Shown here one piece after another: positions 27,262 to 35,787 of a stretch of DNA of 64,000 nucleotides. Origin of the DNA: Variovorax paradoxus (GTDB taxonomy: Bacteria > Pseudomonadota > Gammaproteobacteria > Burkholderiales > Burkholderiaceae_C); contig NZ_JAUSRN010000002.1 of assembly GCF_030811855.1 (NCBI RefSeq), forward strand, positions 496,001 to 560,000, read 5' to 3'. The number at the start of each line of letters is the position of its first letter. Position 1 is the stretch's first letter. Under the pieces are notes generated by a model. That model ran no database searches, had not been told where the DNA came from, and worked only from the letters and a program-made list of their open reading frames with translations. Both the position numbers and the translations under genes were made by a program.

Positions 27262-27299
27262 TCGTAAAGACAAGGCGGCCCGACCGCACGGAGACAACC

Positions 27300-28283
27300 A
27301 TGAAGCAACTCGTACGCACCACTGCACTCGCTACGCTCACCTGCCTCGCCGCCTTGATGCCGGGGCCGGCATCGGCACAGGGCGGGTATCCCAACAAACC
27401 CATTCGAGTTATCGTGCCGTTCGCAGCCGGCAGCACCACAGACATCATTGCCCGCGCCATCGCCGACAAGATGGGCCAGAGCATGGGCCAGACGCTTGTC
27501 GTGGACAACCGCGGCGGCGCCAGCGGCACCATCGGCCAGCAGGCCGTGGCCACGGCCGCGCCGGACGGCTACACGATCATGATTCACTCGTCGTCGCACA
27601 CGGTGAGCCCTTCGACCTTCGCAAAGCTGCCGTTCGACACGGTGAACGACTTCGCCGGAGTCACACCCATTTCGTCGCTGCCCAATGCGCTGGTGATCTC
27701 GCCCTCGAAGAACATCAAGACGCTGCAGGAGCTGGTTGCGGCGGCCAAGGCCAAGCCCGGCACCATCAACTTCGCCTCGGCCGGTCAGGGCAGCGCCACC
27801 CACCTCAACGCCGAGAAGTTCAAGCTGGCCGCGAAGATCGACGCCACCAACATCCCGTTCAAGGGCTCGGCCGAGGCCGTGACGGAAGTGCTGTCGGGCC
27901 GGGTCGACTACTACTTCTCGCCCATCGCGCCGGTCATCGGCCAGATCAAGGAGGGCCAGTTGATCGCACTGGCAGTGGGTTCGCCCAAGCGCGCGGCCGC
28001 CCTGCCTGACGTTCCGACCACGGCCGAGGCGGGCGTGCCCGGCTCCGAGTTCAACTTCTGGATCGGAATGATGGCGCCTGCCAAGACGCCGCGCGAAATC
28101 GTCAACCGGCTGCACGACGAAGTGGTGAAGGCTCTCGCTTCGCCCGAAGTCAAGGAACGCTTCCTGAAGCTCGGCGCAGATGCATGGACGCTCAAGCCGG
28201 AGCAGTTCGACGCGTACATCAAGGACGAAATCAAGACCAACGCGGCGCTGGTCAAGGCCGCCGGCCTGACGCCGACGCAGTAA
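27300..28283 (+). CDS. Bug-family periplasmic substrate-binding protein (tripartite tricarboxylate transporter type)
   Basis: Binds a small carboxylate or related solute in the periplasm. It has 327 residues from the ATG at 27300 (GGAG upstream); the frame is open further 5' but the signal peptide starts here (MKQLVRTTALATLTCLAALM, cleavage near ASA-QGG). Family marks are YPNKPIRVIVPFAAGSTTDIIAR, VVDNRGGASGTIGQQAVA and PDVPTTAEAGVPG. No TctA/TctB membrane genes are in the window, as is common for the hugely expanded Bug genes of Burkholderiales. It heads a four-gene operon. Confidence 0.93.
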   Translation: MKQLVRTTALATLTCLAALMPGPASAQGGYPNKPIRVIVPFAAGSTTDIIARAIADKMGQSMGQTLVVDNRGGASGTIGQQAVATAAPDGYTIMIHSSSHTVSPSTFAKLPFDTVNDFAGVTPISSLPNALVISPSKNIKTLQELVAAAKAKPGTINFASAGQGSATHLNAEKFKLAAKIDATNIPFKGSAEAVTEVLSGRVDYYFSPIAPVIGQIKEGQLIALAVGSPKRAAALPDVPTTAEAGVPGSEFNFWIGMMAPAKTPREIVNRLHDEVVKALASPEVKERFLKLGADAWTLKPEQFDAYIKDEIKTNAALVKAAGLTPTQ

Positions 28284-28335
28284 TCCGCCCCCTCCCTTTC
28301 CCCTCCTCTTTCTCCAACTCCTTTCGGCTGAAGAC

Positions 28336-29499
28336 ATGGCTACACAACGACTCGGAATCATCATGCACGGCGTCACCGGCCGCATGGGCATGAACCAGCA
28401 CCTGATCCGCTCGATCTGCGCGATTCGCGCGCAAGGCGGCGTCACGCTGTCGAACGGCGACAAGGTCATGCCCGACCCCATCCTCATCGGCCGCAACGCC
28501 GAAAAGATGGAGGCGCTCGCGAAGACGCACAACATCGCGCGCTGGGGCACCGACCTGGACAAGGCGCTGGAGAACAAGGAAGACACGATCTTCTTCGACG
28601 CCGGCACCACGCAGATGCGCCCCACGCTGCTGGCCAAGGCCATCCGCGCCGGCAAGCACGTGTACTGCGAGAAGCCGATTGCCACCAACCTGAACGAGGC
28701 GGTAGAGATCGCGCGGCTGGCCGAAGGCTCCGGCCTGAAGCACGGCGCCGTGCAGGACAAGCTCTTCCTGCCCGGCCTGCGCAAGCTCGACATGCTGCGC
28801 CGCGCCGGCTTCTTCGGTCGCATGCTCAGCGTGCGCCTGGAGTTTGGCTACTGGGTGTTCGAGGGCGACCTGCAACCGATCCAGCGCCCGAGCTGGAACT
28901 ACCGCAAGGAAGACGGCGGCGGCATGATCCTGGACATGATGTGCCACTGGCGCTACGTGCTGGACAACCTGTTCGGCGAGGTGAAGTCGGTATCGTGCAT
29001 TGGCGCCACCCACATTCCCAAGCGCTGGGACGAAGCCGGCAAGCCGTATGCCGCCACCGCCGACGACGCGGCCTACGCCACCTGCGAGCTCACCGGCCAC
29101 AACGGCGAGCCGGTGATCGCGCAAATCAACATGAGCTGGGTCACGCGCGTGCGCCGTGACGACCTCGTGACCTTCCACGTCGATGGCACCGACGGCTCGG
29201 CCGTGGCGGGCCTGTCGAGCTGCCGCGCCCAGTCGCGCGTAGCCACGCCGCGCCCGGTGTGGAACCCGGACGAGAAGCAGATGATGAATTTCTTCGACCA
29301 GTGGCAGGAGATTCCGGATTCGCAGGTGTACGACAACGGCTTCAAGATCCAGTGGGAGCACTTCATCCGCCACGTGGTGGAGAACGAGCCCTACAAGTGG
29401 ACGCTGCCCGAAGGCGCCAAGGGTGTGCAGCTGGTCGAGGCGGCACTGGAGTCGTGGAAGGACCGCCGCTGGATCGACGTGCCGCAACTGAAGATCTGA
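28336..29499 (+). CDS. Gfo/Idh/MocA-family oxidoreductase
   Basis: NAD(P)-dependent dehydrogenase acting on a sugar, cyclitol or similar polyol. It has 387 residues. The Rossmann start LGIIMHGVTGRMGMNQHLIR is slightly unusual (GVTGRMG), the EKP motif is at 112-114 (YCEKPIATNLNEA), and the substrate domain has DGGGMILDMMCHWRYVLDNLFG with a likely catalytic Asp/His pair. It lies 52 bp after the Bug gene and 10 bp before the DUF993 gene. Its role is probably the first oxidation step of the operon's substrate. Confidence 0.88.
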   Translation: MATQRLGIIMHGVTGRMGMNQHLIRSICAIRAQGGVTLSNGDKVMPDPILIGRNAEKMEALAKTHNIARWGTDLDKALENKEDTIFFDAGTTQMRPTLLAKAIRAGKHVYCEKPIATNLNEAVEIARLAEGSGLKHGAVQDKLFLPGLRKLDMLRRAGFFGRMLSVRLEFGYWVFEGDLQPIQRPSWNYRKEDGGGMILDMMCHWRYVLDNLFGEVKSVSCIGATHIPKRWDEAGKPYAATADDAAYATCELTGHNGEPVIAQINMSWVTRVRRDDLVTFHVDGTDGSAVAGLSSCRAQSRVATPRPVWNPDEKQMMNFFDQWQEIPDSQVYDNGFKIQWEHFIRHVVENEPYKWTLPEGAKGVQLVEAALESWKDRRWIDVPQLKI

Positions 29500-29509
29500 G
29501 GCGGCAGGC

Positions 29510-30697
29510 ATGGCACTCTCCCTGAACCTTCCCACCGCGAGCGGCTCGCTCGCGCCCTACGCGTTGCGCGGCACCGCGCCGGTGAAGCCCGATGCGGGCG
29601 TCAAGTTCAACCGCATCGCCTATTCGGCGGCGCACGTGGTGGCCGACCCGCTGGCTGCTATAGACCCGTGGCTGCAATGCGCGGTCGACTGGGACGCGAC
29701 CATTGCCTATCGGCGCCATCTGTTCTCGCTGGGCCTGGGCGTGGCCGAGGCCATGGACACGGCTCAGCGCGGCATGGGCCTGGACTGGCCGACCTCGCTC
29801 GAACTGATCCGCCGCTCGCTCGATGCGGCCAGGGACGTGCCCGGCGCGCTGGTCGCCTCGGGCTGCGGCACCGACCACCTGAACATCGACGAGGTGAAGA
29901 GCGTCGATGACGTGATCCGCGGCTATGAAGAGCAGATGGCCGCCATCGAGGCGCTGGGTGGCAAGCTGATCGTGATGGCCAGCCGTGCATTGGCCCGCGT
30001 GGCAAAGAGCCCGGCCGACTACGAGCGCGTGTACAACCGCATCCTGAGTCAGGCGAAGCAGCCGGTGGTGCTGCATTGGCTCGGCGACATGTTCGACCCG
30101 GCCCTCGCGGGCTACTGGGGCAGCAAGGACGTCGATGCAGCGATGGACACGGCGCTGGCCGTGATTGCCGCGCATCCGCACAAGGTGGACGGCATCAAGA
30201 TTTCCCTGCTCGACAAGGACAAGGAAATTGCGATGCGCCGCCGCCTGCCCAAGGGCGTGCGCATGTACACCGGCGACGACTTCAACTATGCCGAGCTGAT
30301 TGCCGGCGACGGCTTTAGCAGCGAGCCGACGCACGGCCGGAGCGACGCGCTGCTGGGCATCTTCGACGCCATCGCACCCGCCGCGAGTGCGGCACTGGGC
30401 GCGCTGGCGCAGGGCAATACCGACAAATTCCACGCCATCCTCGGCCCGACGGTGCCGCTATCGCGCCACATCTTTGCGGCGCCGACGCGCTTCTACAAGA
30501 CCGGCGTGGTGTTCATGGCCTGGCTCAACGGCCACCAGAAGCATTTCACGATGGTCGGCGGCCAGCAGAGCACGCGGTCGCTGCAGCACTTTGCCGAGTT
30601 GTTCCGGCTGGCCGATGCGGCGAACCTGCTGGAGCATCCGGAGCTGGCGTTACAACGCATGAAGACTCTGCTAGCCCTGCACGGCGTGGAAGGCTGA
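29510..30697 (+). CDS. DUF993 protein, DapA-like TIM-barrel family
   Basis: A 395-residue protein of the DUF993 family, which is distantly related to dihydrodipicolinate synthase-type aldolases. Recognisable stretches are DWDATIAYRRHLFSLGLGVAEAMDTAQRGMGLDW and the VDGIKISLLDKDKEI segment, where a Schiff-base lysine would be expected. The biochemical function is not established as far as I know. Its place between an oxidoreductase and a sugar-isomerase gene suggests a lyase or aldolase step in catabolism. Confidence 0.82.
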   Translation: MALSLNLPTASGSLAPYALRGTAPVKPDAGVKFNRIAYSAAHVVADPLAAIDPWLQCAVDWDATIAYRRHLFSLGLGVAEAMDTAQRGMGLDWPTSLELIRRSLDAARDVPGALVASGCGTDHLNIDEVKSVDDVIRGYEEQMAAIEALGGKLIVMASRALARVAKSPADYERVYNRILSQAKQPVVLHWLGDMFDPALAGYWGSKDVDAAMDTALAVIAAHPHKVDGIKISLLDKDKEIAMRRRLPKGVRMYTGDDFNYAELIAGDGFSSEPTHGRSDALLGIFDAIAPAASAALGALAQGNTDKFHAILGPTVPLSRHIFAAPTRFYKTGVVFMAWLNGHQKHFTMVGGQQSTRSLQHFAELFRLADAANLLEHPELALQRMKTLLALHGVEG

Positions 30698-30707
30698 TCG
30701 AAAAGCT

Positions 30708-31586
30708 ATGCGCGACTTCTCGCAGAACCACGACTGGCTGTCGATCAACACCGCGACCGTCCGCAAACAACTCAGCGCCGAGGTGCCGCTGGACCGCATC
30801 ATTGACCAGTGCGCCGAGCGCGGCATTCGCGCCATCAGCCCCTGGCGCGACCAGGTGGCCGCCGTCGGGCTCGACAAGATTGCAAAGCAGTTGAAGACAC
30901 ATGGCATCGGTCTCTCGGGCTACTGCCGCGGCGGCTTCTTCCCAGCGGCCGATGCAACAGGCCTCAAGGCTGCACTGGACGACAACCGCCGCGCCATCGA
31001 CGAAGCGAAGACGCTCGATGCGCCCTGCCTCGTGCTGGTCGTCGGCGCCCTCCCCGGCGCACTCGAAGGCAAAGCGGCCTACAAGGACATCGCCCGTGCG
31101 CGCAACGAGGTGCGCGACGGCATCGCCGCCTCGCTCGAATACGGTCGCGAAGTCGGCATGCCGCTGGCCATCGAGCCGCTGCATCCCATGCAAGCCGCCG
31201 ACCGCGCCTGCATCAACACGCTCGAACACGCGCTCGACATTTGCGACGAGCTGGATTCGGGCAAGAGCGGCATGCTCGGCGTGGCGCTGGACATCTATCA
31301 CGTCTGGTGGGACCCGAAGCTCCAGCAGCAGATCGCCCGCGCCGGCCGGGAGCGCCTCTTGGCGTACCACGTCTGCGACTGGCTCACGCCCACGCGCGAT
31401 TTGCTCTCCGACCGCGGGATGATGGGCGACGGCGTGGTCGAGCTGAAGAAGATCCGTGGCTGGGTTGAAGACGCGGGGTTCGCGGGGTTTAGCGAGGTGG
31501 AGATTTTTTCGAACCTCGACTGGTGGCAGCGGGCCGGGAGCGAAACGCTCGACGTGTGTATTGAGCGGCACAAGCAAGCCGTCTAG
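30708..31586 (+). CDS. Sugar phosphate isomerase/epimerase (xylose isomerase-like TIM barrel)
   Basis: A 292-residue AP-endonuclease-2-fold protein. Metal-ligand positions are visible: Glu in AIEPLHP, Asp/His in LGVALDIYHVWWDP, His in LLAYHVCDW and Glu in GFSEVEIFSN. Related enzymes are IolE/IolI dehydratases and isomerases and hydroxypyruvate isomerase. It is the last gene of the operon, 10 bp after the DUF993 gene. The combination Gfo/Idh oxidoreductase plus this fold plus a TPP enzyme resembles inositol-type catabolism, but no iolA, iolB or iolC is present, so the substrate is open. Confidence 0.86.
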   Translation: MRDFSQNHDWLSINTATVRKQLSAEVPLDRIIDQCAERGIRAISPWRDQVAAVGLDKIAKQLKTHGIGLSGYCRGGFFPAADATGLKAALDDNRRAIDEAKTLDAPCLVLVVGALPGALEGKAAYKDIARARNEVRDGIAASLEYGREVGMPLAIEPLHPMQAADRACINTLEHALDICDELDSGKSGMLGVALDIYHVWWDPKLQQQIARAGRERLLAYHVCDWLTPTRDLLSDRGMMGDGVVELKKIRGWVEDAGFAGFSEVEIFSNLDWWQRAGSETLDVCIERHKQAV

Positions 31587-31604
31587 ATTACTTTTGACGC
31601 TCTT

Positions 31605-31862
31605 GTTCAGGGCGCGTGCACAGGCCACCGGGTACTCCCCTCCGCGAATGTCCCCCGCCTTCGGCTCCTCCTTTATTTCGCTGCGGGGAGCACCCGGCGC
31701 CCTGCGCACACCAGGCGCTGCTCTTGTTCCGCTCGATCAACCAGTGCTCTGAACAACGATCCCGTCGATGGGGTGCCTTGCGCAGCGAAATAAAGGAGGA
31801 GGCCGAAAGGCGGGGGACATTCGCGGAGCAAAGTACCCCGTCGGCGGGAGCGAGCCCTGAAC
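31605..31862. repeat. Long imperfect inverted repeat (about 90 bp arms)
   Basis: The left arm 31605-31697 and right arm 31769-31862 are inverted copies. The best-matched core contains TCCGCGAATGTCCCCCGCCT on the left and the complementary AGGCGGGGGACATTCGCGGA on the right, followed by CTCCTTTATTTCGCTGCG in both. The centre (about 70 bp) is unrelated. There are no genes inside; the short frames here are artefacts. It fills the whole gap between the catabolic operon and the glycosylase gene. The structure suggests a dispersed intergenic element. Confidence 0.85.
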
Positions 31863-31904
31863 AGCAGCACGCAGAATCGCGCCACCTGTGCTGCAATCCG
31901 CCAC

Positions 31905-32999
31905 ATGGCTACCCCGACCCTCGATGACCTGCGCCGCTACGCAATAGCGCGCACCCTCTTCAAGCCGACCACCCTGCCGTCAGCGATCCGCCAACTCGGC
32001 TTCGTTCAGGCCGACCCGATCCGCGCGCCCGCGCGCGCCCAAGACCTGACGCTGCGCCACCGCGTGAAAGACTACCGCGCGGGCGATCTCGAAACCCGCT
32101 ACACGCGCCTTGCCATCGAGGAAGACTGCCTCGTCAACTACGGCTTTTTGCCGCGCGAACACCTGGCGCTGATGCATCCGCGCGAAGCCAGGCAGCCCTG
32201 GGACGCGGACACCCACCGCAAGGCCGCCGATGTGTTGGCCTTCGTGCGCGAACGCGGACCTGTGCACCCGCGCGAAGTTGAACAGCACTTCGCGCATGGC
32301 CGCGTGAAGAACTACTGGGGCGGTTCGAGCAACGCGACCACGCGCCTGCTCGACGGCTTGCACTACCGCGGCATGCTGCGCGTGGTGCGTCGTGACAGCG
32401 GCACGCGCGTCTATGAAGCCGTAACTCATCTGCCCGCCGACGAGAGTCCCGCCGGCCGTGCGCGACGCGCCGCCGCGCTCGTGGACCTGGTGGTGCGAAA
32501 GTACGCGCCTCTGCCGGCAGCGAGCCTCACCTATCTCATACGGCTGCTCGGCTACGGCGCGCCGCATCTCTCAGCGCAGACGCAAGCCGCGCTGCGCCTG
32601 GCACGCGAGGAACATCTGGCAAGCTGCCGCATCGACGGCACCACCTGGTACTGGCCCGCCGGCGAGAACCCGGCCTCGAAGCGCCATGCACCCGACGACG
32701 CTGTGCGCCTGCTCGCACCCTTCGACCCCGTGGTGTGGGACCGTCGCCGCTTCGAGCTGCTGTGGGGCTGGACATACAAGTTCGAGGCCTACACGCCGGC
32801 GCCGAAGCGGCAGTTCGGCTACTACGCGCTGCCGATGCTCTGGCACGACCGCGTGATCGGCTGGGCCAACATGAGCGCACCGGAGGGCCGGTTGCAGCCG
32901 GCCTTTGGCTACGTCAACAAGAAGCCCCGCGATGCGGCATTTCGCCAGGCACTCGATGAAGAACTGCACCGCATGACGCAGTTCCTGGCCGGCCGCTGA
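31905..32999 (+). CDS. Winged-helix DNA glycosylase-like protein, YcaQ/AlkX type
   Basis: A 364-residue HTH_42-family protein related to bacterial interstrand crosslink glycosylases. The catalytic-motif region LGFVQADPIR contains Q35-A-D37, the Q-x-D form of the YcaQ/AlkX branch rather than the Q-x-Q of AlkZ. The C-terminal signature LLAPFDPVVWDRRRFELLWG and KRQFGYYALPMLW is strong. It probably excises alkylated or crosslinked bases. It is a single gene with no partners; the long inverted repeat lies just upstream. Confidence 0.86.
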   Translation: MATPTLDDLRRYAIARTLFKPTTLPSAIRQLGFVQADPIRAPARAQDLTLRHRVKDYRAGDLETRYTRLAIEEDCLVNYGFLPREHLALMHPREARQPWDADTHRKAADVLAFVRERGPVHPREVEQHFAHGRVKNYWGGSSNATTRLLDGLHYRGMLRVVRRDSGTRVYEAVTHLPADESPAGRARRAAALVDLVVRKYAPLPAASLTYLIRLLGYGAPHLSAQTQAALRLAREEHLASCRIDGTTWYWPAGENPASKRHAPDDAVRLLAPFDPVVWDRRRFELLWGWTYKFEAYTPAPKRQFGYYALPMLWHDRVIGWANMSAPEGRLQPAFGYVNKKPRDAAFRQALDEELHRMTQFLAGR

Positions 33000-33107
33000 G
33001 CCGCCCCGGCAGAATCCCCGCGCCGCTGAAGGTCTGGCGCACGGGCGACAACCCGCGTCGCCGCGGGCTTCTAGAATCGCCCCGTCGTCCGGCATGCCGG
33101 ATGGCAA

Positions 33108-33272
33108 GCGTTCTCAGGGCGGGGCGAAATTCCCCACCGGCGGTAATGGCGGCTTCTTCGAAAGAGGGTCGCACGAGCCCGCGAGCGCCCGCGGCCTGCA
33201 ATGGGTTGCGGGGTCAGCAGATTTCGGTGCAATTCCGAAGCCGACGGTCACAGTCCGGATGAAAGAGAGCGC
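33108..33272 (+). promoter_or_regulatory. FMN riboswitch (RFN element)
   Basis: Conserved RFN blocks in order: TTCTCAGGGCGGGGCGAAAT, TCCCCACCGGCGGTAATGGC, GAGCCCGCGAGCGC, GGGTCAGCAGATTTCGGTGC, CCGAAGCCGACGGT, and CAGTCCGGATGAAAGAGAGC. The closing stem P1 pairs GCGTTCTC with GAGAGCGC. About 103 nt separate it from the ribH start. FMN binding should lower expression of ribH, probably at translation, since no terminator is obvious between them. Confidence 0.97.
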
Positions 33273-33375
33273 GAAATGCGGGCCGGCCTGTGCGCTTTCC
33301 ATTGGAGCGCGCGGTCTGCCCTGCGGTTTCGTGCGCCCTGATTCAGGAAACCTGCTTTCAAGCAAGAGGCACACC

Positions 33376-33891
33376 ATGAGTCAGATCAACGACCTTCCCC
33401 TTTCCGCCATCGACGCGTCGGGCAAACCGCGCGGCGAGCGCATCGCATTCGTCGAGGCGCAGTGGCATTCCGACATCGTCCACCAGGCGCGCGACGCCTT
33501 CCTTGCCGAAATGGAACGGCTCGGCGTGGCGCGCGATCTCATCGACGTGTTCGACGTGCCGGGCGCCTTCGAGATTCCGCTGCATGCCAAGCGGCTCGCC
33601 AACTCTGGCAAGTACGCGGCCATCATCGGCTGCGCACTGGTGGTGGATGGCGGCATCTACCGGCACGAGTTCGTGGCCAGCACCGTAGTCAGCACGCTGA
33701 TGTCGCTGCAACTCGAAACCGACGTGCCGATTTTCTCGGCCGTGCTCACGCCGCACCATTTCCACGAACACGTGGAGCACCGCAAATACTTCCACCGGCA
33801 CTTTGCCGTCAAGGGCACTGAAGTAGCCGAAGCCTGCGTGAGGACACTCGAAGGGTTGAAGAAGGTCGACGCGGCGCTGGCCATCGCGTGA
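33376..33891 (+). CDS. ribH: 6,7-dimethyl-8-ribityllumazine synthase, RibH2-like
   Basis: Penultimate enzyme of riboflavin synthesis. It has 171 residues from the ATG at 33376; the frame is open through the riboswitch but not coding there. The form RIAFVEAQWHSDIVHQARDAF, DVPGAFEIPLHAKRLA and FSAVLTPHHFHEHVEHRKYF (catalytic-His region) looks like the decameric RibH2 branch rather than the icosahedral RibH usually found in ribBH operons. It stands alone behind its own FMN riboswitch, so it is probably a second, separately regulated lumazine synthase. Confidence 0.9.
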   Translation: MSQINDLPLSAIDASGKPRGERIAFVEAQWHSDIVHQARDAFLAEMERLGVARDLIDVFDVPGAFEIPLHAKRLANSGKYAAIIGCALVVDGGIYRHEFVASTVVSTLMSLQLETDVPIFSAVLTPHHFHEHVEHRKYFHRHFAVKGTEVAEACVRTLEGLKKVDAALAIA

Positions 33892-33923
33892 CAAGCGGCA
33901 CGGGGCTGCAGTAATCTGGGCGG

Positions 33924-34598
33924 ATGGCTTCTTCATCCGCTTCCAACGACCGATACACCCTCTACGGCGCCCCCGGTTCGGGCGCAACGCCCGTTCATGC
34001 GGCGCTGACGCTGATCGGAGCGCAGGTCGACGTCGTCGACGTCTCGCCGTGGGAAAGCGAGTCCGAACGCGAGCGCATGGCAAGAGTCAATCCGATGCGC
34101 CAGGTGCCTGCGCTCGTGCTGCCTTCCGGCGAAGTGATGACCGAGAGCGCGGCCATCCTGATCTGGCTCGGCGACCGCTATCCGGAAGCCGGGCTTTGCC
34201 CGGCGCCGGACGATCCGCTGCGTGCGCGCTACCTGCGATGGATGGTCTACCTGCCGGCGGCGATCTACTGGATGTACTGGGTGCGCGACGAACCCACGCG
34301 CCTCACACCGGATCCGGCGGCGCAGACCGTGATGCTTGAACGCACGGCCGAGCGCATTGCGCACTGCTGGCACCTGATGGACACGCAGATCGACGAACCC
34401 GCGCCCTACCTGCTCGGCGAGAAGCTGAGCATGCTTGACCTGTACGTCACGGTGCTGTCGCGCTGGACGCCGCATCGCAAACGCTTCTATCGCGAAGCAC
34501 CCCGCATGGCCGGCGTGGTGCGGCGTGTCGATGCCGATCCGCGTCTGGCCGAGTTCTGGGCGGCGCGCTTTCCTTTTTCTTTGGACCCGGAGACATGA
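33924..34598 (+). CDS. Glutathione S-transferase family protein
   Basis: A 224-residue GST. The N-terminal thioredoxin fold runs YTLYGAPGSGATPVHAALTLIG to RQVPALVLPSGEVMTESAAIL (cis-Pro, Glu-Ser glutathione contacts), and the C-terminal helical domain has YLLGEKLSMLDLYVTVL. The first-strand APGSG motif has Ser in place of Cys, typical of Ser-type GSTs. It overlaps the ArsC gene by 4 bp (ATGA), so a thiol-redox pair is co-translated. The substrate is unknown. Confidence 0.88.
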   Translation: MASSSASNDRYTLYGAPGSGATPVHAALTLIGAQVDVVDVSPWESESERERMARVNPMRQVPALVLPSGEVMTESAAILIWLGDRYPEAGLCPAPDDPLRARYLRWMVYLPAAIYWMYWVRDEPTRLTPDPAAQTVMLERTAERIAHCWHLMDTQIDEPAPYLLGEKLSMLDLYVTVLSRWTPHRKRFYREAPRMAGVVRRVDADPRLAEFWAARFPFSLDPET

Positions 34599-34978
34599 CC
34601 ACACGCACGCCGACCACCGCCTACCCGATGACCATCTTCCACAAGCCCAACTGCAGCACCTCGCGCAATGTGCTGGGCTTGATCCGGGAGAGCGGCGTGG
34701 AGCCCGAGATCGTTCTTTACCTGGAGACACCGCCCACGAAGAAGAAGCTGCGCGAGTTGGCAAAGGCCATGGGCATGGGCCCGCGCGACCTGCTGCGCAC
34801 GAAGGAAGCGCCCTACGAGGAACTGGGGCTGGCCGATCCGAAATGGACCGACGACCAGCTGTTCGACTTCATCGTCGCGAATCCGATCCTGCTGCAACGG
34901 CCGATCGTCGTTTCTCCACGCGGCACGTTGATGTGCCGGCCGTGGGCGCGCGTGCGCGAGATCTTGCCCGCGGCGTAG
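34595..34978 (+). CDS. ArsC-family reductase (arsenate reductase/Spx-like)
   Basis: A 127-residue thioredoxin-fold protein. The active-site region is IFHKPNCSTSRNVLGLIRE (Cys20), and the downstream PILLQRPIVVSPRGTLMCRP carries the conserved Arg near the end. This fits glutaredoxin-coupled arsenate reductases; there are no ars operon genes nearby, so the real substrate may differ. The ATG at 34595 overlaps the GST stop; an ATG at 34628 (MTIFHKPN) would give the usual ArsC start and is a real alternative. Confidence 0.87.
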   Translation: MTTRTPTTAYPMTIFHKPNCSTSRNVLGLIRESGVEPEIVLYLETPPTKKKLRELAKAMGMGPRDLLRTKEAPYEELGLADPKWTDDQLFDFIVANPILLQRPIVVSPRGTLMCRPWARVREILPAA

Positions 34979-34991
34979 ACCGAGCCGGCCC

Positions 34992-35744
34992 TTACGCGCG
35001 CTGCAGCAGCGCAGGCACGCCCGAAGCCAGCATTGCCACGCCCGATGCGGTCAGCAGGCCCAGCACCACCTTGCGGAACGCCGTCTCGCTGATGCCGATA
35101 TAGAGCCTCGCGCCCAGCAGCACCGGCACCGCCACGGCCAGCGCCACCAGCCCCAGCAGCGGCAACATCGAGCGGCCTATGCTGCCGCTCGCGACGTGGA
35201 TTGCGAACGCCACCAGCAGCATCGAGAGATTGAAGTTCTGGATCACCGCGCGCTGCGTGTCGCGCTGAAAGCCGCGGAGCGTGCACCACAGCGTGGGAAT
35301 GGTGCCCGAGAAGCCCCCGATGCCCGCCATGGCACCACCGATGCTTCCGGCGATGCCGTCGGCGATTCGCCCTCCGAAGGTGACCTTTGGCAAGTGCTGC
35401 GACATCAGCATGGCAGGACACCAAAGCACCAGCAGCACGCCCAGGCAGACCTTGAAGACCACGAGGTCGAGGTGCGGCAACAGCCACACGCCGAAAGGGA
35501 CGCCGACCAATCCGCCAAGCACGAAGGGCCACAGCACATGCTTGTCGAAGCTTCGGCGCACGGTGACGGCGGCAATCACCTGGCCGGTGAGCGCGCCAAA
35601 CAAGGCAAGGACCGCCGCCAGTTGCGGTTCGAGGGTCCAGGCCCAGACCGACATCGCCACCAGGCCAAAGGCGAAGCCCGACAGGCCCTGCACAAAACCC
35701 GCCAGCACGGCGCCGGCGATCACATACACATACAAGGCCTGCAT
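34992..35744 (-). CDS. TauE/SafE-family membrane permease
   Basis: A 250-residue inner-membrane protein with about eight hydrophobic segments. It has the family-typical start (AGAVLAGFVQGLSGFAFGLVA) and repeated halves with PFVLGGLVGVPFGVWLLPHL and GGAMAGIGGFSGTIPTLWC. Members export sulfite, sulfonates or organic anions. It ends 14 bp from the convergent arsC-like gene. Substrate unknown. Confidence 0.88.
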   Translation of the reverse strand: MQALYVYVIAGAVLAGFVQGLSGFAFGLVAMSVWAWTLEPQLAAVLALFGALTGQVIAAVTVRRSFDKHVLWPFVLGGLVGVPFGVWLLPHLDLVVFKVCLGVLLVLWCPAMLMSQHLPKVTFGGRIADGIAGSIGGAMAGIGGFSGTIPTLWCTLRGFQRDTQRAVIQNFNLSMLLVAFAIHVASGSIGRSMLPLLGLVALAVAVPVLLGARLYIGISETAFRKVVLGLLTASGVAMLASGVPALLQRA

Positions 35745-35787
35745 GCGGCCGATGATATCGACCGCATCTGGTGCAAGCGCGAATCAG

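Noticed and set aside
31616..31927. Overlapping short frames on both strands in the inverted repeat
   Set aside because: They arise from the repeat arms; each arm gives the same peptide-like string on opposite strands, which points to structure and not coding.
33094..33375. An N-terminal extension of ribH through the riboswitch
   Set aside because: The stretch matches the FMN riboswitch consensus block by block; the lumazine synthase homology starts at 33376.
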